Source of the DNA: Nitrososphaerales archaeon
Lineage (GTDB): Archaea > Thermoproteota > Nitrososphaeria > Nitrososphaerales > Gagatemarchaeaceae
Assembly: GCA_030044375.1 (NCBI GenBank)
Contig: JASHVX010000084.1
Span: 1-6,551 of the forward strand
DNA length: 6,551 nucleotides
Direction: 5' to 3'
Shown here piece after piece: positions 1 to 5,520 of the stretch. Numbering within the stretch: the stretch's first letter is position 1; every line of letters begins with the position of its first letter. The notes beneath the pieces were generated by a model that worked only from the letters and a program-made list of their open reading frames with translations, did no database searches and was not told the DNA's origin. Made by a program: the position numbers and the translations under genes.

Positions 1-726
1 CGCCTCGAGATGGAGACCAGGTTCGACTCGAGGACGAGCGACCTCATAGCGCGGATCCAGCCCCTCCTGGCAGACCTTGACAACAGGAGCTCACTGAAGA
101 AGACGTTCGACAGCCTGGCTACGGTCATAGAAGCGGCCCCTCCCGAGGCCGACGAGGACGGCTACACATGGAGCGACCTGGCGAACGAGATCCTCGACAC
201 GAGGGGCACCTCCCCCAGGGTCTTCGTCGTGAACCTCCCCGAGGCCGACGACGCCAGGCTAGAGACGGCCAACGTCATCAGCGAGGTCTTCAGGAAGAGG
301 AAGCGCAGCTTCAAGCTCTCTCCGAGGGTCCTCTTCGTCATCGACGAGGCACAGGAGTTCATCCCCCAGACCGCCAGGAAGGAGGACGGCACAGACCAGT
401 CCAGCCGGGCCGTGGAGAGGCTGCTCCGCCACGGAAGGAAGTACCACCTCAACTGCTGGATCAGCACGCAGAGGGTGGCTCACCTGAACACCAACGCCCT
501 GCAGCAGCTGCACAGCTACTTCGTCTCCACGATGCCCAGGCCCTACGACCGCCAGCTCATCTCGGACACCTTCGCCATAGACGACGCCTTCATGGACAGG
601 ACGCTGGCGTTCCAGAACGGGGACTGGCTCCTGACGAGCTTCAAGGCCACGGCGACCCAGAACATACCTGTGTTCTTTCACGCCGAGAACAACGAGGACA
701 CGCTCGACGCCTATCTCAAGCGTTAG
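1..726 (+). CDS. HerA/DUF87-type P-loop ATPase, C-terminal part (5' end outside window)
   Basis: The frame is open from base 1, and the first ATG (base 10) sits inside it, so the true start lies upstream. The visible 241 residues hold the second half of a FtsK/HerA-class ATPase. A strand ending in VNLPEAD is followed by a textbook Walker B, VLFVIDEAQEF, at about residues 110-120. Then come a helix with RLLRHGRKYH and the sensor strand NCWISTQR (about 151-158), where HerA-like enzymes keep a conserved polar residue and arginine. The Walker A region must lie before the window. Family knowledge: these proteins are hexameric motors that pump DNA; archaeal HerA works with the nuclease NurA in end resection. 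No NurA is seen downstream, so HerA itself versus a DUF87 paralogue is unresolved. The stop is TAG, with 57 bases to the next gene. Confidence 0.85.
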   Translation, partial: RLEMETRFDSRTSDLIARIQPLLADLDNRSSLKKTFDSLATVIEAAPPEADEDGYTWSDLANEILDTRGTSPRVFVVNLPEADDARLETANVISEVFRKRKRSFKLSPRVLFVIDEAQEFIPQTARKEDGTDQSSRAVERLLRHGRKYHLNCWISTQRVAHLNTNALQQLHSYFVSTMPRPYDRQLISDTFAIDDAFMDRTLAFQNGDWLLTSFKATATQNIPVFFHAENNEDTLDAYLKR

Positions 727-750
727 CCGGACGAGGCGCGGCGCGGACTA

Positions 751-759
751 CCTTAAATT
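751..759 (+). promoter_or_regulatory. TATA box of the nucleotidyltransferase gene
   Basis: CCTTAAATT is an AT-rich island in G+C-rich sequence, centred about 29 bases before the ATG at 784. An archaeal start site about 25 bases downstream would give a leader of only a few bases. A perfect palindrome, GGCCAGCTGGCC (767-778), lies between the box and the ATG. Confidence 0.6.
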
Positions 760-783
760 CAGGAACGGCCAGCTGGCCCAGAG

Positions 784-1545
784 ATGGAGGAGCCAGCGAC
801 CCTACCTTCGAACGGCCTCGACGCGGCGCGGCAGATAGTCGAGGAGGCCGAGAAGAGGGGCGTCAGGCTCCGCATGCTGGGAGGCCTGGCTTTCAAGCAG
901 CTCTGCCCGAGCTCGCGAGAACGTTACGCCCGCGACAACAAGGACCTCGACCTGATGGGGAGGAGGGAGGACTCGAAGAGGATCGTGGGCCTGATGGAGG
1001 CCCTCGGATACAGGCCGAGGGAGATGTTCAACAAGCTGAACATGGGCCAGAGGCTGATCTACTACGACATGGGCAACAGGAGGAGGGTCGACATCTTCCT
1101 GGACGAGTTCACAATGTGCCACAGGTTCAACTTCAAGGAGAGCATCCTCGCAGACACCTACACCCTCCCGATAACCCAGCTGGTGATGACGAAGCTACAG
1201 GTGGTGGAGATGACCGACAAGGAGTACGTCGACCTCGTCGCGGCGTTCCACGACTTCGAGGTCGGCGACCGGCCTGGGGCGATCAGGGCGGACGAGATCT
1301 CAGACCTGTGCTCGAGGGACTGGGGGATATACGTCACCTTCACCAGGAGCATAGGGTCCCTCATGACGCGGGCTCAGACCCTCGCCGAGCCCGACGGGAG
1401 CGTCGTCGCGCTCAGGCTGCGGAAGCTCGACGAAGCGATCCGGGCGAGCCCAAAGACGCTGGCATGGAGGATGCGGGCGCGCATCGGAGAGAGGGCGCGC
1501 TGGTACGAGCTGCCCGAGTCAGACGACGACGCGGCTCTCGGCTAA
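784..1545 (+). CDS. Nucleotidyltransferase-fold protein of unknown substrate
   Basis: 253 residues, apparently complete. The nucleotidyltransferase core is visible in order: LGGLAFKQL (residues 32-40, the GG turn), DLDL (D54 and D56, metal-binding pair) and VDIFLDEF (D103, third carboxylate). Next come MCHRF, a stretch LPITQLVMTKLQ (about 128-139), a DWGIYVTFT motif near 179-187, and a basic C-terminal end WRMRARIGERARWYELPE. As I recall it, this order of motifs matches a conserved uncharacterised family common in Actinobacteria and Chloroflexi, whose fold is related to AbiEii/MNT toxins. No AbiEi-type antitoxin partner lies beside it, so a toxin role is not supported. The ATG at 784 is chosen because the TATA box lies about 29 bases upstream. 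The TAA stop overlaps the stop of the convergent gene. The molecule it modifies is unknown. Confidence 0.85.
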   Translation: MEEPATLPSNGLDAARQIVEEAEKRGVRLRMLGGLAFKQLCPSSRERYARDNKDLDLMGRREDSKRIVGLMEALGYRPREMFNKLNMGQRLIYYDMGNRRRVDIFLDEFTMCHRFNFKESILADTYTLPITQLVMTKLQVVEMTDKEYVDLVAAFHDFEVGDRPGAIRADEISDLCSRDWGIYVTFTRSIGSLMTRAQTLAEPDGSVVALRLRKLDEAIRASPKTLAWRMRARIGERARWYELPESDDDAALG

Positions 1546-1916
1546 GGGTGCCTCAGCCTCAACACCGCGCCGCCGGCCTGCCCCATCGCCCTATAGACGT
1601 CGGGGTCCGAGATCTGCACCGAGCGCCCCACAGACGACACCGGGACCTCAAAGACCTCGGTCTTCTCCGACTCGACGGCGACCGAGACCTTCGAGCCCTT
1701 CCTGACCCCGATCCTGGCGGCCATGTCTTGCGTGAGCGACAGGCCGAGCCCGCGATCGTCAAACTCCACCGTGATCGCCTGTCCTTTGTACTCCGAGGTG
1801 CCATAGAACCCCTCGCCTTCGAGGGTCGCGACGTCGACCACGAGGACGACCTCCTCCGGTGCGGGCTCCGACACGTCCGCTCTATTCCGCTTCCGCGTCT
1901 CCGAGGTCTTCGTCAT
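1542..1916 (-). CDS. Small beta-rich protein of unknown function, downstream gene of a pair
   Basis: 124 residues from the ATG at 1916, ending in TAG (complement of 1542-1544). I do not recognise the family. The first 20 residues are charged and probably disordered. The rest alternates short strands: VVLVVDVATLEG, a glycine/tyrosine turn (FYGTSEYKGQ), then a segment near residues 57-82 (LGLSLTQDMAARIGVRKGSK) that loosely resembles an AbrB/SpoVT swapped-hairpin barrel. That resemblance is weak. The gene overlaps the end of the gene before it on the same strand by 35 bases, which suggests cotranscription. An alternative GTG start at 1874 (residue 15) would remove the overlap and the charged leader. 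Neither start has a well-placed Shine-Dalgarno sequence; the ATG has GAGGA about 14 bases upstream. The high G+C third positions fit a real gene. Confidence 0.65.
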   Translation of the reverse strand: MTKTSETRKRNRADVSEPAPEEVVLVVDVATLEGEGFYGTSEYKGQAITVEFDDRGLGLSLTQDMAARIGVRKGSKVSVAVESEKTEVFEVPVSSVGRSVQISDPDVYRAMGQAGGAVLRLRHP

Positions 1917-2172
1917 CGATCGCGATCTCGTCCTCTACCACCTTCTCCCCGTGTTCGCCGACCAGGTCCCCGATGGGGAACCAGTGCTTCTTCCCGTCGA
2001 GCCTCTTCATCTCGACCTCGCAGAACCCGGCGAGCGAATTGCCTGTCATCTCTCCGGCCTTCGAACCGTCCGCCAGGGAGATCCTCTTCACGGAGACCGA
2101 CTCGTCTTCGAAGATCGCTTCGCGCCGGGCGTTGACAGTCACTCTCACGCCCTTGGAGGGCTTGATCTCCAT
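1882..2172 (-). CDS. Small protein with acidic C-terminal tail, unknown function
   Basis: 96 residues, ATG at 2172, TAG stop. Not recognised. The N-terminal half is strand-rich with alternating charges (VRVTVNARR, ESVSVKRISLADG). A compact segment CEVEMKRLDGKKHWFPIGDL (about residues 51-70) has the look of a small SH3-like or barrel domain with an exposed HWFP. The last 20 residues are almost all D, E, A and G, an acidic tail of the kind seen in some nucleic-acid-associated or ribosome-associated archaeal proteins; that link is only a guess. The start is supported by a TATA box centred about 31 bases upstream and by the lack of any other in-frame start between them. It is the first gene of a two-gene unit with the overlapping gene downstream. 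Confidence 0.7.
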   Translation of the reverse strand: MEIKPSKGVRVTVNARREAIFEDESVSVKRISLADGSKAGEMTGNSLAGFCEVEMKRLDGKKHWFPIGDLVGEHGEKVVEDEIAIDDEDLGDAEAE

Positions 2173-2197
2173 GGTCGTTCCGATGATGGGCCACGGA

Positions 2198-2207
2198 TAC
2201 TTAAAGC
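2198..2207 (-). promoter_or_regulatory. TATA box of the two-gene minus-strand unit
   Basis: Read on the minus strand this is CTTTAAGTAT, centred near 2203, about 31 bases before the ATG at 2172. The predicted start site near 2177 would give an almost leaderless message. Confidence 0.55.
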
Positions 2208-2254
2208 ATGGTCGGGTTGTTCGGACTTTTTCTCGGAGAGGGTTCGTCTCCGGC

Positions 2255-2584
2255 TCAGATGCCCAGTTGCTGGATGTCTCGCAGGACGCGCCGTGTCTCG
2301 ACCGCGAGCGTCGTCAGGCTCGCAGGCTCCTTGCTCTTCAGGACGAACGAGGAGGCGAGCAGCGCTACGCCCGGGACCCCTGTGAACGGGTCTGGGGCCG
2401 CTATCAGCGCTATGCCCGCCTTGCGCATCCCCCCGCTCAGAGAGGGAGGCCTGGTCAAGTCCCCGGCGCGCTTCTTCAGGCCTGCCGCGTCGGCGGCCTG
2501 CGACGCCGCGCTCCTTTCGTCGACCAGCCTGCGCGCAGACTCCGAGAGTGAACGGACTAGCCTAGGGTTGGGCCCGTCAGGCAT
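2255..2584 (-). CDS. Small conserved-looking helical protein, unknown function
   Basis: 109 residues from the ATG at 2584. The frame is open further up to a TTG at 2629, but GGGAGGT, a near-perfect Shine-Dalgarno sequence (complement of 2595-2601), lies 10 bases before the ATG and decides the start. I cannot name the family. Residues 8-45 form a charged, alanine-rich helix (VRSLSESARRLVDERS), probably a helical hairpin or coiled coil. Residues 55-82 are apolar with glycines and prolines (AGIALIAAPDPFTGVPG, then ALLASSFVL). They could be a buried core or a short membrane-touching stretch, but a true transmembrane helix is unlikely because of the D, P and G residues. The C-terminus is another helix (AVETRRVLRDIQQLGI). 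It appears to be a single gene diverging from the carbinolamine dehydratase gene, with 94 bases between starts. Confidence 0.65.
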   Translation of the reverse strand: MPDGPNPRLVRSLSESARRLVDERSAASQAADAAGLKKRAGDLTRPPSLSGGMRKAGIALIAAPDPFTGVPGVALLASSFVLKSKEPASLTTLAVETRRVLRDIQQLGI

Positions 2585-2594
2585 CGACCCCCGT

Positions 2595-2601
2595 ACCTCC
2601 C
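2595..2601 (-). promoter_or_regulatory. Shine-Dalgarno sequence fixing the start at 2584
   Basis: GGGAGGT on the minus strand, 10 bases before the ATG. It is the only strong ribosome binding site near a start in this window, where the other promoters imply leaderless messages. It argues against the upstream TTG at 2629, which would lie at or before the expected transcription start. Confidence 0.65.
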
Positions 2602-2647
2602 GGCAGGGCTCGTTAACGGGTGGGGTCAAAACTGGTTGCTGGATGGC

Positions 2648-2655
2648 TTAATTAT
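2648..2655. promoter_or_regulatory. Palindromic TATA element, probably shared by two divergent genes
   Basis: TTAATTAT contains the palindrome TAATTA (2649-2654). Read to the right, it lies about 27 bases before the GTG at 2679, predicting a leaderless message. Read to the left, it predicts a start near 2626 and a leader of about 40 bases carrying the Shine-Dalgarno sequence for the gene at 2584. A weaker AT island (GTTAAC, about 2612-2617) could serve the leftward gene instead. Confidence 0.5.
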
Positions 2656-2678
2656 CGCCCCAGTCTCCTGTCTTTGCC

Positions 2679-2957
2679 GTGAAGAGGCTCTCCGACGACG
2701 ACGTGAAGGCCGGGCTCTCGTCTCTGAAGGGCTGGAGGCGCGAAGGGGACTTCGTCACCAAGACCTTCGAGTTCGGAGAGTTCATGGAGGGCATAGAGTT
2801 CGTCAGGAGGATAGCGAAGGTCGCGGAGCGGCTCGACCACCACCCAGACATCCACGTCAGGTACACCGAGGTTAAGCTTTTGATACAGACTCACTCCGCG
2901 GGCGGCATAACCGCGAAGGACTTCGAGCTCGCCAAGGCGATACAGAAGGTCGCGTAG
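2679..2957 (+). CDS. Pterin-4a-carbinolamine dehydratase
   Basis: 92 residues, the normal length for this single-domain enzyme (PCD/DCoH/PhhB family). It dehydrates 4a-hydroxytetrahydropterin, the first step in recycling the pterin cofactor after aromatic amino acid hydroxylation; relatives have also been tied to molybdopterin metabolism. The signature is intact: E50-x3-H54-H55-P56, then Y62, H72 and D81. The three histidines keep the 18-residue spacing (54 to 72) of catalytic H61/H62/H79 in the mammalian enzyme. It should act in the cytoplasm as a tetramer. The start is GTG, placed about 27 bases after a TATA element, so the message is probably leaderless. No hydroxylase or molybdopterin gene lies nearby, so its physiological partner cannot be read from context. 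Single gene, TAG stop. Confidence 0.95.
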   Translation: MKRLSDDDVKAGLSSLKGWRREGDFVTKTFEFGEFMEGIEFVRRIAKVAERLDHHPDIHVRYTEVKLLIQTHSAGGITAKDFELAKAIQKVA

Positions 2958-2962
2958 TCCGG

Positions 2963-2983
2963 AGCGGAGAGACGCCTCTCGCT
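2963..2983 (+). terminator. Hairpin just after the carbinolamine dehydratase gene, possible 3'-end structure
   Basis: AGCGGAGAG and CTCTCGCT pair over 8 base pairs with one bulged G and a four-base loop (ACGC), starting 5 bases after the stop. No T-run follows, whereas archaeal terminators usually rely on one, so it may only stabilise the message end or be chance. Confidence 0.25.
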
Positions 2984-3010
2984 GTCGGCCCGGCCGGCAC
3001 GGTTGTAAAC

Positions 3011-3017
3011 TTATAAA
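3011..3017 (+). promoter_or_regulatory. TATA box of the thermosome gene
   Basis: TTATAAA, the strongest TATA element in the window, preceded by GTAAAC as a plausible BRE. The start site is expected near 3040, 9 bases before the ATG at 3049. The box is flanked by two copies of GGTTGTA (3001-3007 and 3023-3029) exactly 22 bases apart, about two helical turns, which could be a regulator site. Confidence 0.75.
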
Positions 3018-3048
3018 CACATGGTTGTATACCGGCCAGCGTCAAACA

Positions 3049-4716
3049 ATGTCGACAACAGCCATACCCGCAATGACCTCGTCAGGGCAGCCGGTCCTGA
3101 TCCTGAAGGAAGGCTCGAGCCAGAACAGAGGCAGAGAGGCTCAGAAGAACAACATCGCCGCCGCCAAGCTTATCGCCGAGATAGTGAAGACGTCGCTCGG
3201 CCCGCGCGGTATGGACAAGATGCTCGTAGACTCGCTCGGAGACGTCACGATAACGAACGACGGCGCGACCATGCTCAAGGAGATCGACGTCCAGCACCCA
3301 GCCGCCAAGATGCTCGTCGAGGTGTCGAAGACGACTGACAACGAGGTCGGGGACGGCACCACATCGGCCGTGGTCCTCGCCGGGGCGCTGCTCGAGAAGG
3401 CCGAGGAGCTCCTGGACAAGGACGTCCACGCGACCGTGATCGTGGACGGGTACTCGAAGGCGGTCAAGAAGGCGACCGAGGCCCTCGAAGCCGTCGCCCA
3501 GAAGATAAAGCCCGACGACAGGGAGTGGCTCGTCAAGGTCGCCAGGACGAGCATGCAGACCAAGCTCGTCTCCAGGGAGGCCGAGCAGCTCGCTGAGCTG
3601 GTCGTGGACGCGACCCTCGCCGTGGCCGAGAAGACCGAGAAGGACAGCAGGGTCGACATAGACAACGTCAAGGTGGAGAAGAAGCCAGGTGGGTCTCTGA
3701 AGGACACCAAGCTGATCCAGGGGATCGTGCTGGACAAGGAAGTGGTGCACTCGGGGATGCCGAAGCGCGTCGAGAAGGCGAAGATAGCCCTCGTCAGCGC
3801 GCCGTTCGAGATCGAGAAGACGGAGTTCGACGCCAAGCTGAACATCAACGACCCCTCCATGATGAAGAAGTTCCTGGACGAGGAGACGAAGATGCTGAAG
3901 TCCATGGTGGAGAAGACCGCAGCGGCGGGAGCCACGGTCGTGGTCTGTCAGAAGGGTATCGACGACATAGCCCAGCACTACATGGCAAAGGCAGGGATCC
4001 TCGCGGTGAGGAGGGCCAAGGAGAGCGACATGACCAAGCTGGCCAAGGCGACGGGCGCGAGGGTGGTGAACAACTTCGAGGACCTGTCGGCGGCCGACCT
4101 CGGATACGCGGCAGTCGTCGAAGAGAGGAAGATCGAAGAGGACAGGTGGGTCTTCGTCGAAGGATGCAAGAACCCGAAGTCAGTGACCATACTCATCAGA
4201 GGAGGGACGCAGCGCATCGTCGACGAGGGCGAGCGCTCGCTCCACGACGCCCTCATGGTGACGAAGGACGTCATCGAGAGGCCGGCCATAGTGGCCGGGG
4301 GCGGCGCCGCGGAGGCGGAGGCGGCCTACCAGGTGATGAAGTGGGCGGAGAAGCTCTCAGGCCGCGAGCAGCTCGCGGCGCAGAAGTTCGCCGAGGCCCT
4401 CGAGTCCATTCCCGTGGCCCTGGCGCTGAACGCGGGGCTCGACCCGATAGACGCGCAGGTCGAGTTCAGGGCGAAGCACGCCGAGAAGGGCACCTGGTTC
4501 GGCGTCGAAGCGTCCGACGGGAAGGTCAAGGACATGTTCCAGCGCGAGGTCTTCGAGCCGCTGGCCGTCAAGGTGCAGATAATGAAGTCGGCGACCGAGG
4601 CGGCGTCGATGATACTCAGGATAGACGACGTCATAGCGGCGGGCAAGTCCAAGGCCCCGGCCGGACCGCCTGGCGGCGCAGGCGGGATGGGCGAGGGCGG
4701 CGGCGACTTCGACTAG
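3049..4716 (+). CDS. thsA: Thermosome subunit (group II chaperonin)
   Basis: 555 residues, full length for the family. It is an ATP-driven double-ring folding machine of the archaeal cytosol with a built-in lid. Visible landmarks: equatorial nucleotide-binding motifs LGPRGMDKML (50-59), TNDGAT (69-74) and GDGTTS (101-106); the apical domain with the helical protrusion around DPSMMKKFLDEETKML (268-283); the intermediate-domain catalytic aspartate in RIVDEGERSLHDAL (389-402, D392); GGGAAEAE (417-424); and GLDPIDAQVE (463-472). The tail is rich in G and M (GGAGGMGEGGG, 542-552), typical of thermosomes. The ATG at 3049 is chosen over the in-frame TTG at 3025 because transcription should start near 3040. 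The gene stands alone with its own strong promoter, as expected for a highly expressed, often heat-inducible gene. The alpha/beta subunit label is arbitrary, so the symbol is tentative. Confidence 0.97.
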   Translation: MSTTAIPAMTSSGQPVLILKEGSSQNRGREAQKNNIAAAKLIAEIVKTSLGPRGMDKMLVDSLGDVTITNDGATMLKEIDVQHPAAKMLVEVSKTTDNEVGDGTTSAVVLAGALLEKAEELLDKDVHATVIVDGYSKAVKKATEALEAVAQKIKPDDREWLVKVARTSMQTKLVSREAEQLAELVVDATLAVAEKTEKDSRVDIDNVKVEKKPGGSLKDTKLIQGIVLDKEVVHSGMPKRVEKAKIALVSAPFEIEKTEFDAKLNINDPSMMKKFLDEETKMLKSMVEKTAAAGATVVVCQKGIDDIAQHYMAKAGILAVRRAKESDMTKLAKATGARVVNNFEDLSAADLGYAAVVEERKIEEDRWVFVEGCKNPKSVTILIRGGTQRIVDEGERSLHDALMVTKDVIERPAIVAGGGAAEAEAAYQVMKWAEKLSGREQLAAQKFAEALESIPVALALNAGLDPIDAQVEFRAKHAEKGTWFGVEASDGKVKDMFQREVFEPLAVKVQIMKSATEAASMILRIDDVIAAGKSKAPAGPPGGAGGMGEGGGDFD

Positions 4717-4878
4717 GCCTCCAGGCCGGCAGCAAGCCCAGACTCTGGAAGAGCGCTCCGGGACGGAGTCCGCGTAACCCCACTGGCGGCTGCCGCGTAC
4801 AGCGGGTTCAGGGACAGGGAGGAGGCTGCGGAGTGGCTGGACGAAGCGTTCGAGGAGCGCCTGGCTGGCTTGCTCTGA
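4717..4878 (+). pseudogene. Start-less remnant resembling a tetratricopeptide repeat
   Basis: Directly after the thermosome stop, and in the same frame, the sequence stays open for 53 codons to a TGA at 4876. It contains no ATG, GTG or usable TTG start. From about 4783 the translation reads PLAAAAYSGFRDREEAAEWL and then DEAFEERLAGLL, with mostly G/C third positions. The spacing of A, Y, G, EEA, A and F fits the TPR consensus (A8, Y11, A20, F24, A27), like the last repeat of bacterial-type TPR proteins. The first 12 or so codons look less coding-like. The likeliest reading is the 3' stub of a decayed TPR gene. Stop-codon readthrough of the thermosome or chance openness in G+C-rich DNA are alternatives. 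Confidence 0.35.
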
Positions 4879-4888
4879 AGCCGCTTCA
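4876..4888. promoter_or_regulatory. Candidate operator dyad before the TetR gene
   Basis: TGAAGCCGCTTCA is a perfect 5-base dyad around CCG. It lies immediately upstream of the TATA box at 4891, where a bound TetR-type dimer would interfere with TBP/TFB. This is inference from position and symmetry only; the arms are short for a TetR operator. Confidence 0.3.
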
Positions 4889-4890
4889 AC

Positions 4891-4899
4891 CTATAAATA
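4891..4899 (+). promoter_or_regulatory. TATA box of the TetR-family gene
   Basis: CTATAAATA, centred about 28 bases before the ATG at 4923, predicts transcription starting within a few bases of the start codon, hence a leaderless message. Confidence 0.75.
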
Positions 4900-4922
4900 C
4901 AATTCCGCTGAAAAACCGCGGC

Positions 4923-5510
4923 ATGCAGGCCGAGGAGCAGGTGAAGACGCGGGAGAAGATACTCCTGGCCGCCTCCGAGCTGTTCGCGAGGAAGGGCTTC
5001 GCCAACGTCTCGGTCCGGGACATATGCAGGGAGACCGGCACCTCCGCGCCCGTGCTCTACTACCACTTCGGCGACAAGAAGGGGCTCTTCGAGGCGGTCG
5101 CGCGGACCCGCATAACCATGGAGGACTTCATCGCCAGGCTGCGGGAGGCGTCGGCGGCGAAGGAGCCGAAGAAGGCCCTGTCTTCGTTCATCAGCGTGTA
5201 CCTGTCCTCCTTCCCGGAGCGGGCGTTCGACCCGGGCCTCTACATGAGAGACTCGGCGACCCTGGACAAGGGCAGCGCCCAGAGGGTCAGTGGGGACCTC
5301 GAGAAGATAACAGAGATGGTCGCGGCCCTGGTCGAGAAGGCTATCAGGGCCGGGGACTTCCGCAAGGTCGACGCAGGCATGGCCTCAGACTGCCTCCTGG
5401 GGATGCTCAACAGGGTGATCTTCCAGCACATCCACTTCTCCAAGGTCTCCGACAGGGAGGCCTACAGGAGCTTCGTGACCGAGCTCTTCTTCAGGGCCAT
5501 GAGCCCCTGA
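4923..5510 (+). CDS. TetR/AcrR-family transcriptional regulator
   Basis: 195 residues, the usual size. The N-terminal DNA-binding domain is clear: helix 1 REKILLAASELFARKGF (10-26), then the helix-turn-helix VSVRDICRETGTSAPVLYYHFG (29-50) with the family-typical YYHF-x-x-K-x-x-LF ending. The remaining 140 residues are helical and form the variable ligand-binding and dimer domain; the ligand cannot be read from sequence. Family members are dimeric repressors released by small molecules. The ATG is fixed by a TATA box about 28 bases upstream. A dyad next to that box suggests self-regulation. The convergent peptidase gene ends 10 bases away and its promoter is outside the window, so no target gene can be assigned. 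TetR regulators are common in bacteria and sparser in archaea, so ancient transfer is possible. Confidence 0.93.
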   Translation: MQAEEQVKTREKILLAASELFARKGFANVSVRDICRETGTSAPVLYYHFGDKKGLFEAVARTRITMEDFIARLREASAAKEPKKALSSFISVYLSSFPERAFDPGLYMRDSATLDKGSAQRVSGDLEKITEMVAALVEKAIRAGDFRKVDAGMASDCLLGMLNRVIFQHIHFSKVSDREAYRSFVTELFFRAMSP

Positions 5511-5520
5511 CGGGCGCCGC

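Noticed and set aside
784..1545. AbiE-type toxin-antitoxin system
   Set aside because: The protein has the nucleotidyltransferase fold, but there is no antitoxin gene on either side and its motifs fit a different conserved family better.
168..2135. A 655-codon open frame on the plus strand crossing several genes
   Set aside because: It is rich in R, G, P and H, crosses the nucleotidyltransferase gene and both minus-strand genes, and has no family motifs. It is an out-of-frame shadow in G+C-rich DNA.
2585..2629. TTG at 2629 as the start of the minus-strand helical protein
   Set aside because: The ATG at 2584 has a strong Shine-Dalgarno sequence 10 bases upstream, and the TTG lies at or before the expected transcription start.
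3021..3048. ATG at 3021 and in-frame TTG at 3025 as thermosome starts or an upstream ORF
   Set aside because: Both lie before the transcription start expected from the TATA box (about 3040). The ATG at 3021 is in a different frame from the chaperonin.
3082..3978. Long open frames antisense to the thermosome gene
   Set aside because: Low-complexity L/H/G/V or S/T-rich translations opposite a certain gene, with no motifs; they mirror its codon bias.
4741..4775. Small hairpins (CTCTGGAAGAG and CTCCGGGACGGAG) after the thermosome gene, considered as a tRNA or terminator
   Set aside because: There are no tRNA T-arm or anticodon features, stems are only 4 base pairs, and there is no T-run.
4713..5066. 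117-codon minus-strand frame across the thermosome-TetR gap
   Set aside because: It runs antisense to the TetR DNA-binding domain and its promoter, has no family signal, and shows shadow-like composition.
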